A DNA stretch of 64,000 bases, from assembly GCF_028621715.1 (NCBI RefSeq), contig NZ_CP117466.1, positions 1,996,501-2,060,500 of the forward strand, given 5' to 3'. Below, piece by piece: positions 31,521 to 38,508 of the stretch. The notes beneath the pieces are model-generated. The model was given only the letters and a program-made list of their open reading frames with translations. It ran no database searches and had not been told where the DNA came from. Origin of the DNA: Paracoccus marcusii. GTDB taxonomy: Bacteria > Pseudomonadota > Alphaproteobacteria > Rhodobacterales > Rhodobacteraceae. The position numbers and the translations under genes were made by a program. Position 1 is the stretch's first letter, and the number at the start of each line of letters is the position of its first letter.

Positions 31521-31574
31521 GGCTACTCACTGAGGCATCTTGAGCGTTAGAGCTGCCGATGACTGAATACATGG

Positions 31575-32033
31575 TCATGCCGCTTTCCTCTGTGTGTTCA
31601 TGCGCATTACGGCGCCGGTCAGGGCCTCGAGCGCCCCCGCTTTGATCCATCGCGACACGGTGCCGAGGGGGACGCCCAAGGCCCGGTCCAGTGCTGATTG
31701 GGACGGCCACTCCTGCCCGCCGATGCGGACTGGCTTGCCCATGCTGTTGTTCGGTCCGCCCGGCTTCGCGCCTAGCCGATCGAGGTTGCCGTGTCGGTCC
31801 AGGTGATAGTTGATCGCGCTCTTGGACCTTTTTGCGGACCGGGCGGCTTCCAGCTGGCTGCTGAATTGCCGATCGCCGATTTGGCATGGGTTACCGACCG
31901 GCATCACGCCGCGCCGGCGTCTCTCAGCCCGGCACATTTCCCGATTGGCAGTCCGGCATGCGTCGCACCGGCACCCGCGGGCTTTGTAGGCGTAGATGGT
32001 GCCGTGCTTGATGGGACCAGGACGCGGGCTCAA
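31575..32033 (-). CDS. Phage protein with HGT-type zinc-binding N-terminus and HTH
   Basis: A 152-residue protein. The N-terminal KHGTIYAYKARGCRCDACR is a motif family common in phage genomes (H-G-T...G-C-x-C-x-x-C), probably a small zinc site with a fourth ligand in NREMCRAER. A helix-turn-helix appears near the end (SALDRALGVPLGTVSRWIKAG), with a similar repeat at residues 45 to 75. TTG 32033 was chosen because it overlaps the upstream methyltransferase stop as TTGA, with CAGGAG just upstream. It may be a DNA-binding regulator; function unknown. Confidence 0.6.
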   Translation of the reverse strand: MSPRPGPIKHGTIYAYKARGCRCDACRTANREMCRAERRRRGVMPVGNPCQIGDRQFSSQLEAARSAKRSKSAINYHLDRHGNLDRLGAKPGGPNNSMGKPVRIGGQEWPSQSALDRALGVPLGTVSRWIKAGALEALTGAVMRMNTQRKAA

Positions 32034-32737
32034 AGCAGCATCTCCTGCCGCGCGTCGACGCGATCGAGCCACCGAAAGCCGGGATCGACCCGGCCATTGC
32101 CACGCGGATCGCGCCGGTCCCACACGAACCAAGCGTTGCGCTGCGCAGGGTTTCCCTCTCCAGTGAAGTCGAGCTTCCAGCGCATCAGGTAGCACCAGCT
32201 GAACGGCTGTTCGTCCATCAGCTTGCCCAGGCCGTTGGCCCGGGCGGCAGGCCAATCCCAAGACAACAGCAAGGCCAAATAGTCCCAGCCTGGCATCGTG
32301 AGCGTATGACGCAGCCACCGCCCATGCCCGTCGCGCGCATTGATCTCGCTGTAGGGCGGATTCGTGATGATCGCGCCCCCGCGGCTGCGCAGGCAGCTGT
32401 AGAAATCTGCGGTCCAGCTGTCAGGGCATCCCCGATCCACCAGGTCAGATGCGCAGCAGGGCATGCCCATCGCGCGGATCTCTCGCACCAGCGCACCATC
32501 GCCGCAGGCCGGCTCCCAGACCGTGCCGCACTCGCCGATTTGCGCGCCGTCGACTGAGAATAGCGCCCGGATCGCCTCGGGCTGGGCAGTTGGATAGAAG
32601 TCCTCGGCACGGCGGGACGCCTCCCGCTTGGGGCGTGGCGACAGGGGCGCATCGGTCAGCAGCGGTGCGCCGGCATCGGCCTTGTTTGCCTGGCCGCTGA
32701 TCGCCCGGAAATAGCTCTTCGCGGAGGGGGCGTTCAT
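32030..32737 (-). CDS. DNA N6-adenine methyltransferase-like protein
   Basis: A 235-residue protein with the SAM-dependent adenine/amino-methyltransferase signature: FYPTAQPEAIRALF, the SAM-binding VWEPACGDGALVREIR, and the catalytic ITNPPYSEI (NPPY). It probably methylates phage or host DNA; no cognate restriction enzyme is present, so an orphan protective or regulatory methylase is the best guess. The ATG at 32737 is followed by 30 poorly conserved residues before the domain. Confidence 0.78.
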   Translation of the reverse strand: MNAPSAKSYFRAISGQANKADAGAPLLTDAPLSPRPKREASRRAEDFYPTAQPEAIRALFSVDGAQIGECGTVWEPACGDGALVREIRAMGMPCCASDLVDRGCPDSWTADFYSCLRSRGGAIITNPPYSEINARDGHGRWLRHTLTMPGWDYLALLLSWDWPAARANGLGKLMDEQPFSWCYLMRWKLDFTGEGNPAQRNAWFVWDRRDPRGNGRVDPGFRWLDRVDARQEMLL

Positions 32738-32820
32738 GCAGCCCCCTGAAAAGATGAAAAGCTAGGGCGCATAGCGTCTAGTGTTGACGCAGAGACAATC
32801 GTGAAGATTAGGAGTTCAAC

Positions 32821-33078
32821 ATGCCCGCAGATACCGTTGCTACAGTAGGCTTGCTTCTGACTCTTGTAGGCGCTTGGCGAGGAGCCACTTATTTTGGGAA
32901 AAGCAGCGCGGACATAGTTGACGAAAGCCATGCCCGTTTTGGAAATAGCAACCCGGCAAAGCAAGCGACGCTTCCACGAGTGAAGGCGCAGATCAAAACC
33001 AATAGGCGGCTCAAAGAGAGCTTTTGGTGGATATTCTGGGGCACGATTGTCCAGATCGGCGCCGCTTTTTTGGATTGA
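32821..33078 (+). CDS. Small predicted membrane protein, opposite to the early operon
   Basis: An 85-residue protein with two hydrophobic segments, TVATVGLLLTLVGAWRGATYF at the N-terminus (shown in part) and FWWIFWGTIVQIGAAFLD at the C-terminus, joined by a basic hydrophilic loop (AKQATLPRVKAQIKTNRR). The ATG is preceded by AGGAG seven bases upstream. It is transcribed against the leftward early operon and has its own spacer (32738-32820) with a weak TTGACG promoter-like hexamer at 32784. It looks like a cargo (moron) gene; exclusion-type membrane function would be a guess. Confidence 0.5.
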   Translation: MPADTVATVGLLLTLVGAWRGATYFGKSSADIVDESHARFGNSNPAKQATLPRVKAQIKTNRRLKESFWWIFWGTIVQIGAAFLD

Positions 33079-33083
33079 ACCAC

Positions 33084-33296
33084 TCATGCCGCCACCTCGA
33101 CCGGCTCCCAGCCCTCACAGAAGGCCGCGACGTCGCCCAAGTAGTAGTCCGGCCCGCGTTCTGGGTCCGTGCCCTCGCAGAAGAAGTAGATGCCAATCCG
33201 GGTGGCCTTCACCGGCCCACGGTGGATCGGGTTCGCGTCGGCGGGGTGCAGGATGACGTCCGCATCCTCGGGGATGTTCTCGAAATCGTGGCGCAT
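33084..33296 (-). CDS. Small phage protein, unknown
   Basis: A 70-residue acidic protein (NIPEDADVILHPADANPIH, then YYLGDVAAFCEGWEPVEV). Two cysteines are present, but not in a metal-ligand pattern. ATG 33296 was chosen; it has AGGATC upstream on the reverse strand. No family is recognised. It follows a terminator-like hairpin, so it may have its own promoter or be read through. Confidence 0.55.
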   Translation of the reverse strand: MRHDFENIPEDADVILHPADANPIHRGPVKATRIGIYFFCEGTDPERGPDYYLGDVAAFCEGWEPVEVAA

Positions 33297-33318
33297 AAGC
33301 GGATCCTCGTAATGCTGT

Positions 33319-33359
33319 GAAAAGGGCGGGTCGGTCAGGAGGAGGGATGCCGACCCGCC
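33319..33359 (-). terminator. Hairpin terminator-like structure in the leftward operon
   Basis: GGCGGGTCGG (33325-33334) pairs with CCGACCCGCC (33350-33359). Read leftward it is followed by CTTTTC. A 10-bp stem with a 15-base loop and four T is a moderate intrinsic terminator, between the ATPase gene and the small gene 33084-33296. In a lambda-like phage it would be an antitermination target; no N-like gene is identified. Confidence 0.5.
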
Positions 33360-33403
33360 AGTTCTCCCCGCGCGCCACAGGCGACGGACGGCGGGGAACG
33401 GGG

Positions 33404-34495
33404 TCAGGCGCTCTCGCGCATGTTGGCGATGGCGGCCTCGTACTCGGCGCGCTGCTCGGGCGTCATGCTGTCGCCGGCCTCGTCCTCACCGGGCTGAGGC
33501 CGATCAGCGAACGGGTCGTCGTCGGCAGTCTCGGCTTCGCGATCGGCGGCGGCGGCAAGCTCCTGCAGCTCTGCCAGGATCGCCTTGGCAACCTCCGCCT
33601 TCTGCGGGTTCTCCTGCCACCAAGTGCGCATGGCGCTGCGCCCCCGGCGGGCTTGGGTGCGGGCCTCATCCAGAGCTGCCTTCTGCTCCTGTGCGCTACC
33701 TTGCCCCTTCGCCCACTCCGCCATCTTGCGGCCGGTCTCGGCACCCATCGGCTGGCGCGGGTTCAGCAGTGCCTTGAACTGGTCGGCGACCTTGATCTGG
33801 TGGACGGGGCAGCCGGGCGCGACCGGGTCCAGGATCACCATCGTGGTCATCTCGAACATGAGGTCCCCATCGGCAGCGGGATCCCACGGCACGTCCTTGC
33901 GCCGGGTCTTGGTGGTCCGGGCATTCAGCTTGGTCTTGAAGTCCTGCATGACCGGCTTGGCGCGGGTGCAGATGATGATGTTGGTCTTGGCGCGCACGAT
34001 GCGGTCGATCAGGCGCCGGTACCGCGGCTTGACCTCGGCCCATGCCAGCTGGCTGCGCTGGTCCTTCTTGCTGTCGTCGCCGCGCGTCAGGCGGTCCAGC
34101 GTCGTGGCGTGCAGGTCCAGCACCCCACCGACGCCTTCCCAGGCATGCGAGAAGCTGTCGAGGATCAGCACCGGCAGCCCGGCCTCCTCGGCAGCATCGA
34201 TCACCTCGATCCAGCGCTCGGGCCCGAAGCCGACCACGCTACCCTTGTCGTCCACCGCCGCGAAGTCGAAGTGCATCATCTCGGGGAAGGCCGCCTTGTA
34301 GTGCAGCGCGCGGCGGTTCTCCGTGTCGACATAGCCGATGGGGGCGCCGGGCTTGCCGGTGACGACCTCGGCGATACCGCGGGCCATCAGCAGCGCGGTG
34401 TATGTCTTGCCCGTGCCCGATCCGCCGCTCAGGCCGATCGACAGGGTCAGGGGATCGTTGATCTCGGTAACGGGGATGAAGCGGATCACGCCCAT
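33404..34495 (-). CDS. Phage RecA-fold AAA ATPase (recombination module)
   Basis: A 363-residue ATPase. Walker A is GLSGGSGTGKTYTALLMARG near residue 25, Walker B-like VLILDSFSHAWEG, and a third motif NIIICTRAKPVMQ. The C-terminus is helical and acidic. Its fold resembles the Sak4-type and AAA_24 single-strand annealing or pairing ATPases of phages, and the next genes are an exonuclease and a long coiled-coil protein, the typical phage recombination group. ATG 34495 (MGVIRFIPVTEIND) was chosen; the frame is open much further upstream, but only over the nuclease gene. It overlaps that gene by ten bases. Confidence 0.78.
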   Translation of the reverse strand: MGVIRFIPVTEINDPLTLSIGLSGGSGTGKTYTALLMARGIAEVVTGKPGAPIGYVDTENRRALHYKAAFPEMMHFDFAAVDDKGSVVGFGPERWIEVIDAAEEAGLPVLILDSFSHAWEGVGGVLDLHATTLDRLTRGDDSKKDQRSQLAWAEVKPRYRRLIDRIVRAKTNIIICTRAKPVMQDFKTKLNARTTKTRRKDVPWDPAADGDLMFEMTTMVILDPVAPGCPVHQIKVADQFKALLNPRQPMGAETGRKMAEWAKGQGSAQEQKAALDEARTQARRGRSAMRTWWQENPQKAEVAKAILAELQELAAAADREAETADDDPFADRPQPGEDEAGDSMTPEQRAEYEAAIANMRESA

Positions 34496-35529
34496 GGGTT
34501 CACCTCGTGGTTCTCGGGGGATTGCGCCGCATAGGAGGCGGCAAGGATGTCGCGGCCCGTGTCGCGCTTGATCTGGGCCTCGTGGCTTTCGCGCTCGAGC
34601 CACCGCTCGATCGCCCAGCTGGGCAGGTCGACGCGATGGACGCCGAGCGGATAGCCCGGCCACTGGCCCGCGCGCAGGCACAGGCCCCACATCTCGCGGG
34701 CGCGGGCGATCTTCTTGCGGGCGATCAGCAGCGTGTCGGCACCCAGTTCGACCACGCAGACCTCGTGCGGCGCGCTCTTCTCCTGGAACACGAAGCGGAA
34801 CACGCGGTCCTCGCCGGTGGCCGCGTGCCAGACCTGGCGGTAGTGCTCGGCCTGCACGTCATAGCCGTAGTTGAGGATGGCCTTCTGGCAGGCTTCGGGG
34901 CTGGCGTTCTCGCAGGTCTTGAAGTCGTAGATCGGCAGGCGCGCATCCAGAGGCACGTTGTCGATCATCGCGCGGCACCAGACGCCGTCGATCTCGGCAA
35001 TGGCCACCATCTCGGAGCGGGCGGGGTCCAGGTCGATCTGCAGTGCGGTCAGCTTGTCTTGAGCCTTGGCGCGCATGGCATGGATCTGCGCGACCTCGTC
35101 CTCCTTGAGGGGCGTCTGGCCGGCAGCCCGGGCGTCCTCGATGAAGGCCTTGGCCTCCTTCGTGCTGGCTGCACCGTTGCTGGCCAGCATGCTCCTGGGG
35201 ATGGCGACATAGTCTCCGCCCGCGCCCAGGATCGCGCGGTGCGCCGCCCGGCCGATGTCGAAGGTCTTCTTGTTCACCGGCTCCCAGTCCGGGTTCAGCC
35301 GCGGGCTGGCCGTCCAGGCATGCAGGGGCGATTGCCCCAGCATGGTCTTGGCCAGCGTCGAGGACAGCGACGCCTCGGGGCAGGGGTCGCGGTGATAGTC
35401 CTCGCCGTCGATCTGGTGGACGCCGGCGGCGAGGCGCGGCTGTTCCGCGCGCTCCGGCGCAGGGGTTGCCGCGGGCTTGCCCGCGCCGGGACGCTTCGGG
35501 GCGTCGTCAAAGGGCCATGCTCCATCCAT
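34486..35529 (-). CDS. PD-(D/E)XK exonuclease (RecE/DUF3799-like)
   Basis: A 347-residue nuclease. The core motifs are in SEMVAIAEIDGVWCRAMIDNV (D of the PD motif, shown in part) and LPIYDFKTCENASPEA, where D-x-K is D-F-K; QAEHYRQVWHAATG follows as the QxxxY motif of this superfamily. The N-terminal half binds substrate by analogy with RecE-type exonuclease VIII. With the adjacent ATPase it probably resects and recombines phage DNA ends. The first 45 residues are a proline- and alanine-rich leader. Confidence 0.85.
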   Translation of the reverse strand: MDGAWPFDDAPKRPGAGKPAATPAPERAEQPRLAAGVHQIDGEDYHRDPCPEASLSSTLAKTMLGQSPLHAWTASPRLNPDWEPVNKKTFDIGRAAHRAILGAGGDYVAIPRSMLASNGAASTKEAKAFIEDARAAGQTPLKEDEVAQIHAMRAKAQDKLTALQIDLDPARSEMVAIAEIDGVWCRAMIDNVPLDARLPIYDFKTCENASPEACQKAILNYGYDVQAEHYRQVWHAATGEDRVFRFVFQEKSAPHEVCVVELGADTLLIARKKIARAREMWGLCLRAGQWPGYPLGVHRVDLPSWAIERWLERESHEAQIKRDTGRDILAASYAAQSPENHEVNPWA

Positions 35530-35530
35530 G

Positions 35531-36616
35531 TCAGAACCTCACGGTCGTGTTGGGGATGCCGCCGGCCACCAGGGCCTCGGCAATGGTTTCGGGGGTCAGG
35601 GGCTGGGGCAGGGCGGTCAGCGCTGCGGCGATCTCGCGCTTGATCCGGTTGCGGATGCGAGCGTTCTCCTCGCGCTTGCGCTGCGCCTCTTCCTCGGCGC
35701 GCTTCTCGGCCGTGATCCGGTCCCGCTCGCGCTGCGCGGCCTGCTCCTCGCGGCGGGCGGCCTCGGCCAGCTCGCGCTGATGACGCTCTTCCGCCTCAGC
35801 CGCGGCTTTCTCGGCTGCTTCCTTGCGGACGCGCTCGATACGCTCAGCCTCAGCCTGTTCACGGGCAGCCCGCTCCTCGGCCTCACGCGCCGCGCGGGCC
35901 TCGGCGTCCTTGCGGTCCTGCTCGGCGCGTTCGGCTGCCAGGCGCGCTGCCTCGGCTTGCTCACGCTCGATCCGGGCGGCTTCGTCGGCGGCAGCACGCT
36001 CGGCGGCTTCCCGGCGCAGTGTCTCCAGCTCCGCAGCCTCGGCCTCACGCTTCTGGGCCGCGACGAACATGTTGCGCAGCGCGTTCATGGTGGCGGCCCG
36101 TGCAGCCTCGGCCGCCTCAAGGCCGTCGCCAAAATCGTCGGGCAGGACGACGCCCTTGATCTGCGCCGCCTTCGCAATGATGTCGGCCGATGCCTCCAGC
36201 CCGGTCATGCCGTGGTTGGTCAGCTGCGCCAGGAGCCGCTTGTTCCGCTCCTGGCGGGCGGCCTCGGCCTCCTCCCATGCCACCAGCGGGGCGCGGGCCT
36301 CGTCGCGCAGCGCGTCGAGCCGATCGCGGATGTTCTTGCGGGATGCGTCGACCAGGTTGATCTGCCTGCGGGCGTCCTCGTTCAGCGCCTTGCCGGCATC
36401 GTCCAGCATCGTCTTCGATCGGCTGACCTTGTAGGCCAGCGACTTGATCGCCTCGCGGCCCTTGTTGCTGCTGGTGTCGGGGACGTGGGCGCGGACCTCC
36501 GCTTCGATCCGGGCGATCAGCGGGTCGATCCTGGTGCCGTCCTTGAACAGCGCCGCGAGATCCGTTCCGGCAGGCAGCATCAGCCCCGTGCCGGGGGTGT
36601 TGGTCATGTCGTTCAT
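35531..36616 (-). CDS. Long coiled-coil phage protein (DUF1351-like context)
   Basis: A 361-residue protein whose centre, about residues 200 to 320, is an extremely charged coiled coil of Ala, Glu and Arg (EAARIEREQAEAARLAAER and similar). The N-terminus (NKGREAIKSLAYKVSRSKTM) resembles the coiled-coil proteins that phages encode beside exonuclease genes. It ends in a small globular tail (LTPETIAEALVAGGIPNTTV). The precise function is unknown; association with the recombination pair is inferred from position. The single-strand coil is repetitive, so BLAST hits to TolA-like proteins should be discounted. Confidence 0.6.
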   Translation of the reverse strand: MNDMTNTPGTGLMLPAGTDLAALFKDGTRIDPLIARIEAEVRAHVPDTSSNKGREAIKSLAYKVSRSKTMLDDAGKALNEDARRQINLVDASRKNIRDRLDALRDEARAPLVAWEEAEAARQERNKRLLAQLTNHGMTGLEASADIIAKAAQIKGVVLPDDFGDGLEAAEAARAATMNALRNMFVAAQKREAEAAELETLRREAAERAAADEAARIEREQAEAARLAAERAEQDRKDAEARAAREAEERAAREQAEAERIERVRKEAAEKAAAEAEERHQRELAEAARREEQAAQRERDRITAEKRAEEEAQRKREENARIRNRIKREIAAALTALPQPLTPETIAEALVAGGIPNTTVRF

Positions 36617-36627
36617 GGGGGTTTCTC

Positions 36628-36936
36628 CTATTCCGCAGCCAGCTTCAGCGCGGGGTTGTCTTCGAGGCGGCGCACCGCCGGAAAATCCAGATCGCGCTTG
36701 ATGCAGACGTCCTGCAGCTCGCGCTCGAAGGCGTCGGTTACGTCGGTGATGCCGGCGGGCAGGCCGTCAGCTGTGGTGATCTGCCAGACACCGACTGGCT
36801 CGCCCGCATCGGTCGCGCAGGTGAACTGGTCGTAGGCCTTGTCGCGGCTCGGGGTGATGTCCGGGCTGCCGATCCCGAGGTCGCCATAGTCGCGGGCCAC
36901 CAGGTAGAGGACCGGGGGCAGGGGGGTGCGGATCAT
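36628..36936 (-). CDS. Small phage protein, unknown
   Basis: A 102-residue protein (MIRTPLPPVLYLVARDYGDLG at the start, shown in part; RDKAYDQFTCATDAGEPV in the middle). No family recognised. ATG 36936 overlaps the TGA of the upstream 36-residue gene. It is part of the coupled chain running into the recombination genes. Confidence 0.55.
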   Translation of the reverse strand: MIRTPLPPVLYLVARDYGDLGIGSPDITPSRDKAYDQFTCATDAGEPVGVWQITTADGLPAGITDVTDAFERELQDVCIKRDLDFPAVRRLEDNPALKLAAE

Positions 36937-37043
36937 TTCTTCACCTCGCCACGCTCTTTCAGCAGCTGCTGCAGAACTAGGTTCTGCGTCATCAGCTTGC
37001 CCAGCAGCTCGTTGGCGCACTTGTCCTTGCCGAGGAGGGTCAT
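36933..37043 (-). CDS. 36-residue microprotein in the leftward operon
   Basis: A 36-residue frame from ATG 37043 to TGA 36933. The product is MTLLGKDKCANELLGKLM followed by a leucine- and glutamine-rich helix (NLVLQQLLKERGEVKK), possibly a short coiled coil. It overlaps the genes on both sides as ATGA (37040-37043 and 36933-36936), which is strong support for translation despite its length. Function unknown. Confidence 0.6.
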   Translation of the reverse strand: MTLLGKDKCANELLGKLMTQNLVLQQLLKERGEVKK

Positions 37044-37255
37044 TGGCCCATCTCCGCGATGCAGGCCGCGACCTCGCCGCCGCGGTACTGGGCACAGAGG
37101 TCCGGGCGGTCGGCGGGTGCGGCGAAGGCATCACTGGTCAGGAGCCAGATCATCCCAAAGATTGCGGCGCCGATGGCCCAGATGGCAAACGCGCTCGCCA
37201 CGCCGCAGAAGAAGCAGCCGTCTCGATCATCCTCTTGGTAATTCGTCTGGTGCAT
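37040..37255 (-). CDS. Small predicted membrane/secreted protein, first gene of the leftward operon
   Basis: A 71-residue protein with one hydrophobic segment (AFAIWAIGAAIFGMIWLL) after a charged start containing CFFCGV, then a mature-like end with two cysteines (PDLCAQYRGGEVAACIAE) suggesting a disulfide or a signal anchor. ATG 37255 has GGAGAG upstream. It is the promoter-proximal gene of the operon controlled by the two-site left operator. Its place recalls small early membrane proteins of lambdoid phages; function unknown. Confidence 0.6.
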   Translation of the reverse strand: MHQTNYQEDDRDGCFFCGVASAFAIWAIGAAIFGMIWLLTSDAFAAPADRPDLCAQYRGGEVAACIAEMGQ

Positions 37256-37311
37256 GGGGGCTCTCCATCTCGGCGGACGGCTCGTGTGTCGCGTCCTGTG
37301 AAGATTAAGCT

Positions 37312-37358
37312 ATCCACCAATTGTGGATGATGCAAGCACAAATCCACACAAGGTGGTT
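37312..37358. promoter_or_regulatory. Left operator: two copies of ATCCAC-N5-GTGGAT
   Basis: Site 1 at 37312-37328 is ATCCAC, CAATT, GTGGAT. Site 2 at 37342-37358 is ATCCAC, ACAAG, GTGGTT. The same 17-base pattern occurs three times at 38430-38497 in the right operator. The sites lie just upstream of the first leftward gene (start 37255), so they should control the early-left promoter; a TTGCAT-N17-TAGCTT hexamer pair overlapping site 1 is a candidate for it. Confidence 0.8.
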
Positions 37359-37445
37359 TTATCTTGGGGTAGAGACTGCATCCTGCTAGTCTGTAACTAG
37401 CCCGAGCTAAGCATCACCGCACCTTGGAGACCGAGAGAATGACAG

Positions 37446-37476
37446 CAAAAGAAGAAGCCCCGCAAACGGCGGGGCT
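37446..37476 (-). terminator. Terminator for the leftward zinc-ribbon gene
   Basis: AGCCCCGC, loop AAACG, GCGGGGCT (37456-37476). Read leftward the stem is followed by TCTTCTTTTG. It lies 26 bases past the stop of the gene at 37502 and would isolate that gene from the early-left operator. Confidence 0.7.
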
Positions 37477-37501
37477 GTCTCAGGATCGCGATGCCTGGGT
37501 A

Positions 37502-37828
37502 TCAAATCTGAAGATCACCGACGACAAAGCGATAGCTCTTATTGTGAGAAGTCTGGCCCTTGAATGTCATGAATTTGCTCTTTCGAGCGGCTTCCTTAGC
37601 CATTCGGTTGATGGCCAGCTGCGCCTCGTCTTTGGCATACTCAATGGCAATGCTGGCAGCCTCCTTGACGTCCGCCCAGTTGCCGCAACTCGCGCAACCG
37701 ACCTCGCCTCGGTCAGGATCTGCTTCTCCCCTGTAGGCTATCGGCGTATTGCAGAGGCCGCAAAGAATGGGATGGCTGACGCCGTTAATCGAAATATCGG
37801 CAGTATCTTCAGTCACTGAAATCTCCAT
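37502..37828 (-). CDS. Small zinc-ribbon protein of the immunity region
   Basis: A 108-residue protein. A zinc ribbon is visible at LCGLCNTPIAY and VGCASCGNWADV (two CxxC pairs 20 residues apart), followed by a basic helical segment (AINRMAKEAARKSKF). ATG 37828 was chosen; the frame is open 22 residues upstream. It lies between the left operator and the repressor and is co-oriented with the repressor, so it may be expressed in the lysogen (like lambda rexAB in position), but this is inference. The opposite frame is judged a shadow. Confidence 0.55.
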   Translation of the reverse strand: MEISVTEDTADISINGVSHPILCGLCNTPIAYRGEADPDRGEVGCASCGNWADVKEAASIAIEYAKDEAQLAINRMAKEAARKSKFMTFKGQTSHNKSYRFVVGDLQI

Positions 37829-38055
37829 TATCAAAGGTTGTCGCAAACCGATGATGGAGCCGCGCCGGGGCTTGTGTCTAGCGCCCTGGCGCAATGAGTT
37901 TATCGGCCCTACATTTTGATAAGCGAACCCTTACGCACAAGATGTTGCGTCAAAACGCTCGCTATGCGGTCCCTGACCTGCGAAATGCTAAACCTAGCGG
38001 GTAGACAGAACGGCGCGTGTTCCTGTAATGTTCTCATGTACTTTAAGAGGGAACG

Positions 38056-38229
38056 ATGAAGGAAATTGATCGCAGGCTCGATAGGATGATTGAGATAGCT
38101 GACGAGCTAGACGTCCCCTTAGATCACGTGGTGATCCACATGGGGCGCTGCGATCAAAGAGCGTTCTTGATGTTCTCAGGCAACCCGCTCAGTCTGCCCC
38201 GGTATATGAAATCCAGGGTTAGCCCATAG
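38056..38229 (+). CDS. Possible 57-residue protein facing the repressor
   Basis: Open from ATG 38056, with AAGAGGGA six to eight bases upstream, to TAG 38229. The product begins MKEIDRRLDRMIEIADELDV, a charged helix, and then continues antisense into the last 76 bases of the repressor gene. The good ribosome site supports it; the antisense overlap and short length weaken it. Bases 37829 to 38055 otherwise show no gene. No family recognised. Confidence 0.35.
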   Translation: MKEIDRRLDRMIEIADELDVPLDHVVIHMGRCDQRAFLMFSGNPLSLPRYMKSRVSP

Positions 38230-38420
38230 AGGGTACAAAGCTTCTCCGCCTCGTCGACGTTGATACGACGGACGCCCTTTTCCCAGTTGTTGTACTGGGT
38301 CGCGCCGAAGCCGTGTTTCTCCGCCCATTCTTTCTGGCTCAAAGTCGACTCTGCACGGCGCACAGCCTGTAAACGCTGGCCGATCTCGACATACGGGGTT
38401 GCTTCGGTGACTTTTGCCAT
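38154..38420 (-). CDS. Small HTH (XRE family) phage repressor
   Basis: An 88-residue protein with a classical XRE helix-turn-helix, STLSQKEWAEKHGFGATQYNN (shown in part), and a dimer-type tail (EAEKLCTLYGLTLDFIYRG). It lacks the C-terminal peptidase domain of LexA/CI-type repressors, so induction must work another way. It is divergent from the Cro-like gene across three operator sites and is the best candidate for the prophage repressor. ATG 38420 (MAKVTEATP) was chosen; ATG 38429 would add three residues. The GAATAT -10-like hexamer upstream would put the transcription start at about the 38420 ATG, so the transcript may be leaderless. Confidence 0.8.
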   Translation of the reverse strand: MAKVTEATPYVEIGQRLQAVRRAESTLSQKEWAEKHGFGATQYNNWEKGVRRINVDEAEKLCTLYGLTLDFIYRGRLSGLPENIKNAL

Positions 38421-38429
38421 AGCGCACAT

Positions 38430-38497
38430 ATTCACAAATTGTGAACTTTCCAGCAAACCACCAATTGTGGTCTTGCAGTAATCCACATTGTGTGGAT
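38430..38497. promoter_or_regulatory. Right operator: three copies of the 17-base operator
   Basis: Site A 38430-38446: ATTCAC, AAATT, GTGAAC. Site B 38456-38472: AACCAC, CAATT, GTGGTC. Site C 38481-38497: ATCCAC, ATTGT, GTGGAT (perfect palindrome). Centre-to-centre spacing is 26 and 25 bases. Site A is just upstream of the repressor start and site C covers the -10 region of the divergent promoter. Confidence 0.85.
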
Positions 38498-38502
38498 ATA
38501 TT
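38473..38502 (+). promoter_or_regulatory. Rightward early promoter (PR-like)
   Basis: TTGCAG, 18 bases, TATATT, overlapping operator site C. A start six to seven bases past the -10 falls on the ATG of the Cro-like gene at 38509, so a leaderless mRNA is likely; no ribosome-binding sequence precedes that ATG. Confidence 0.6.
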
Positions 38503-38508
38503 GCGGTC

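Noticed and set aside
37424..37819. 131-codon + strand frame in the immunity region.
   Set aside because: It begins inside the terminator hairpin region and lacks domain features, whereas the reverse strand encodes two CxxC pairs of a zinc ribbon.
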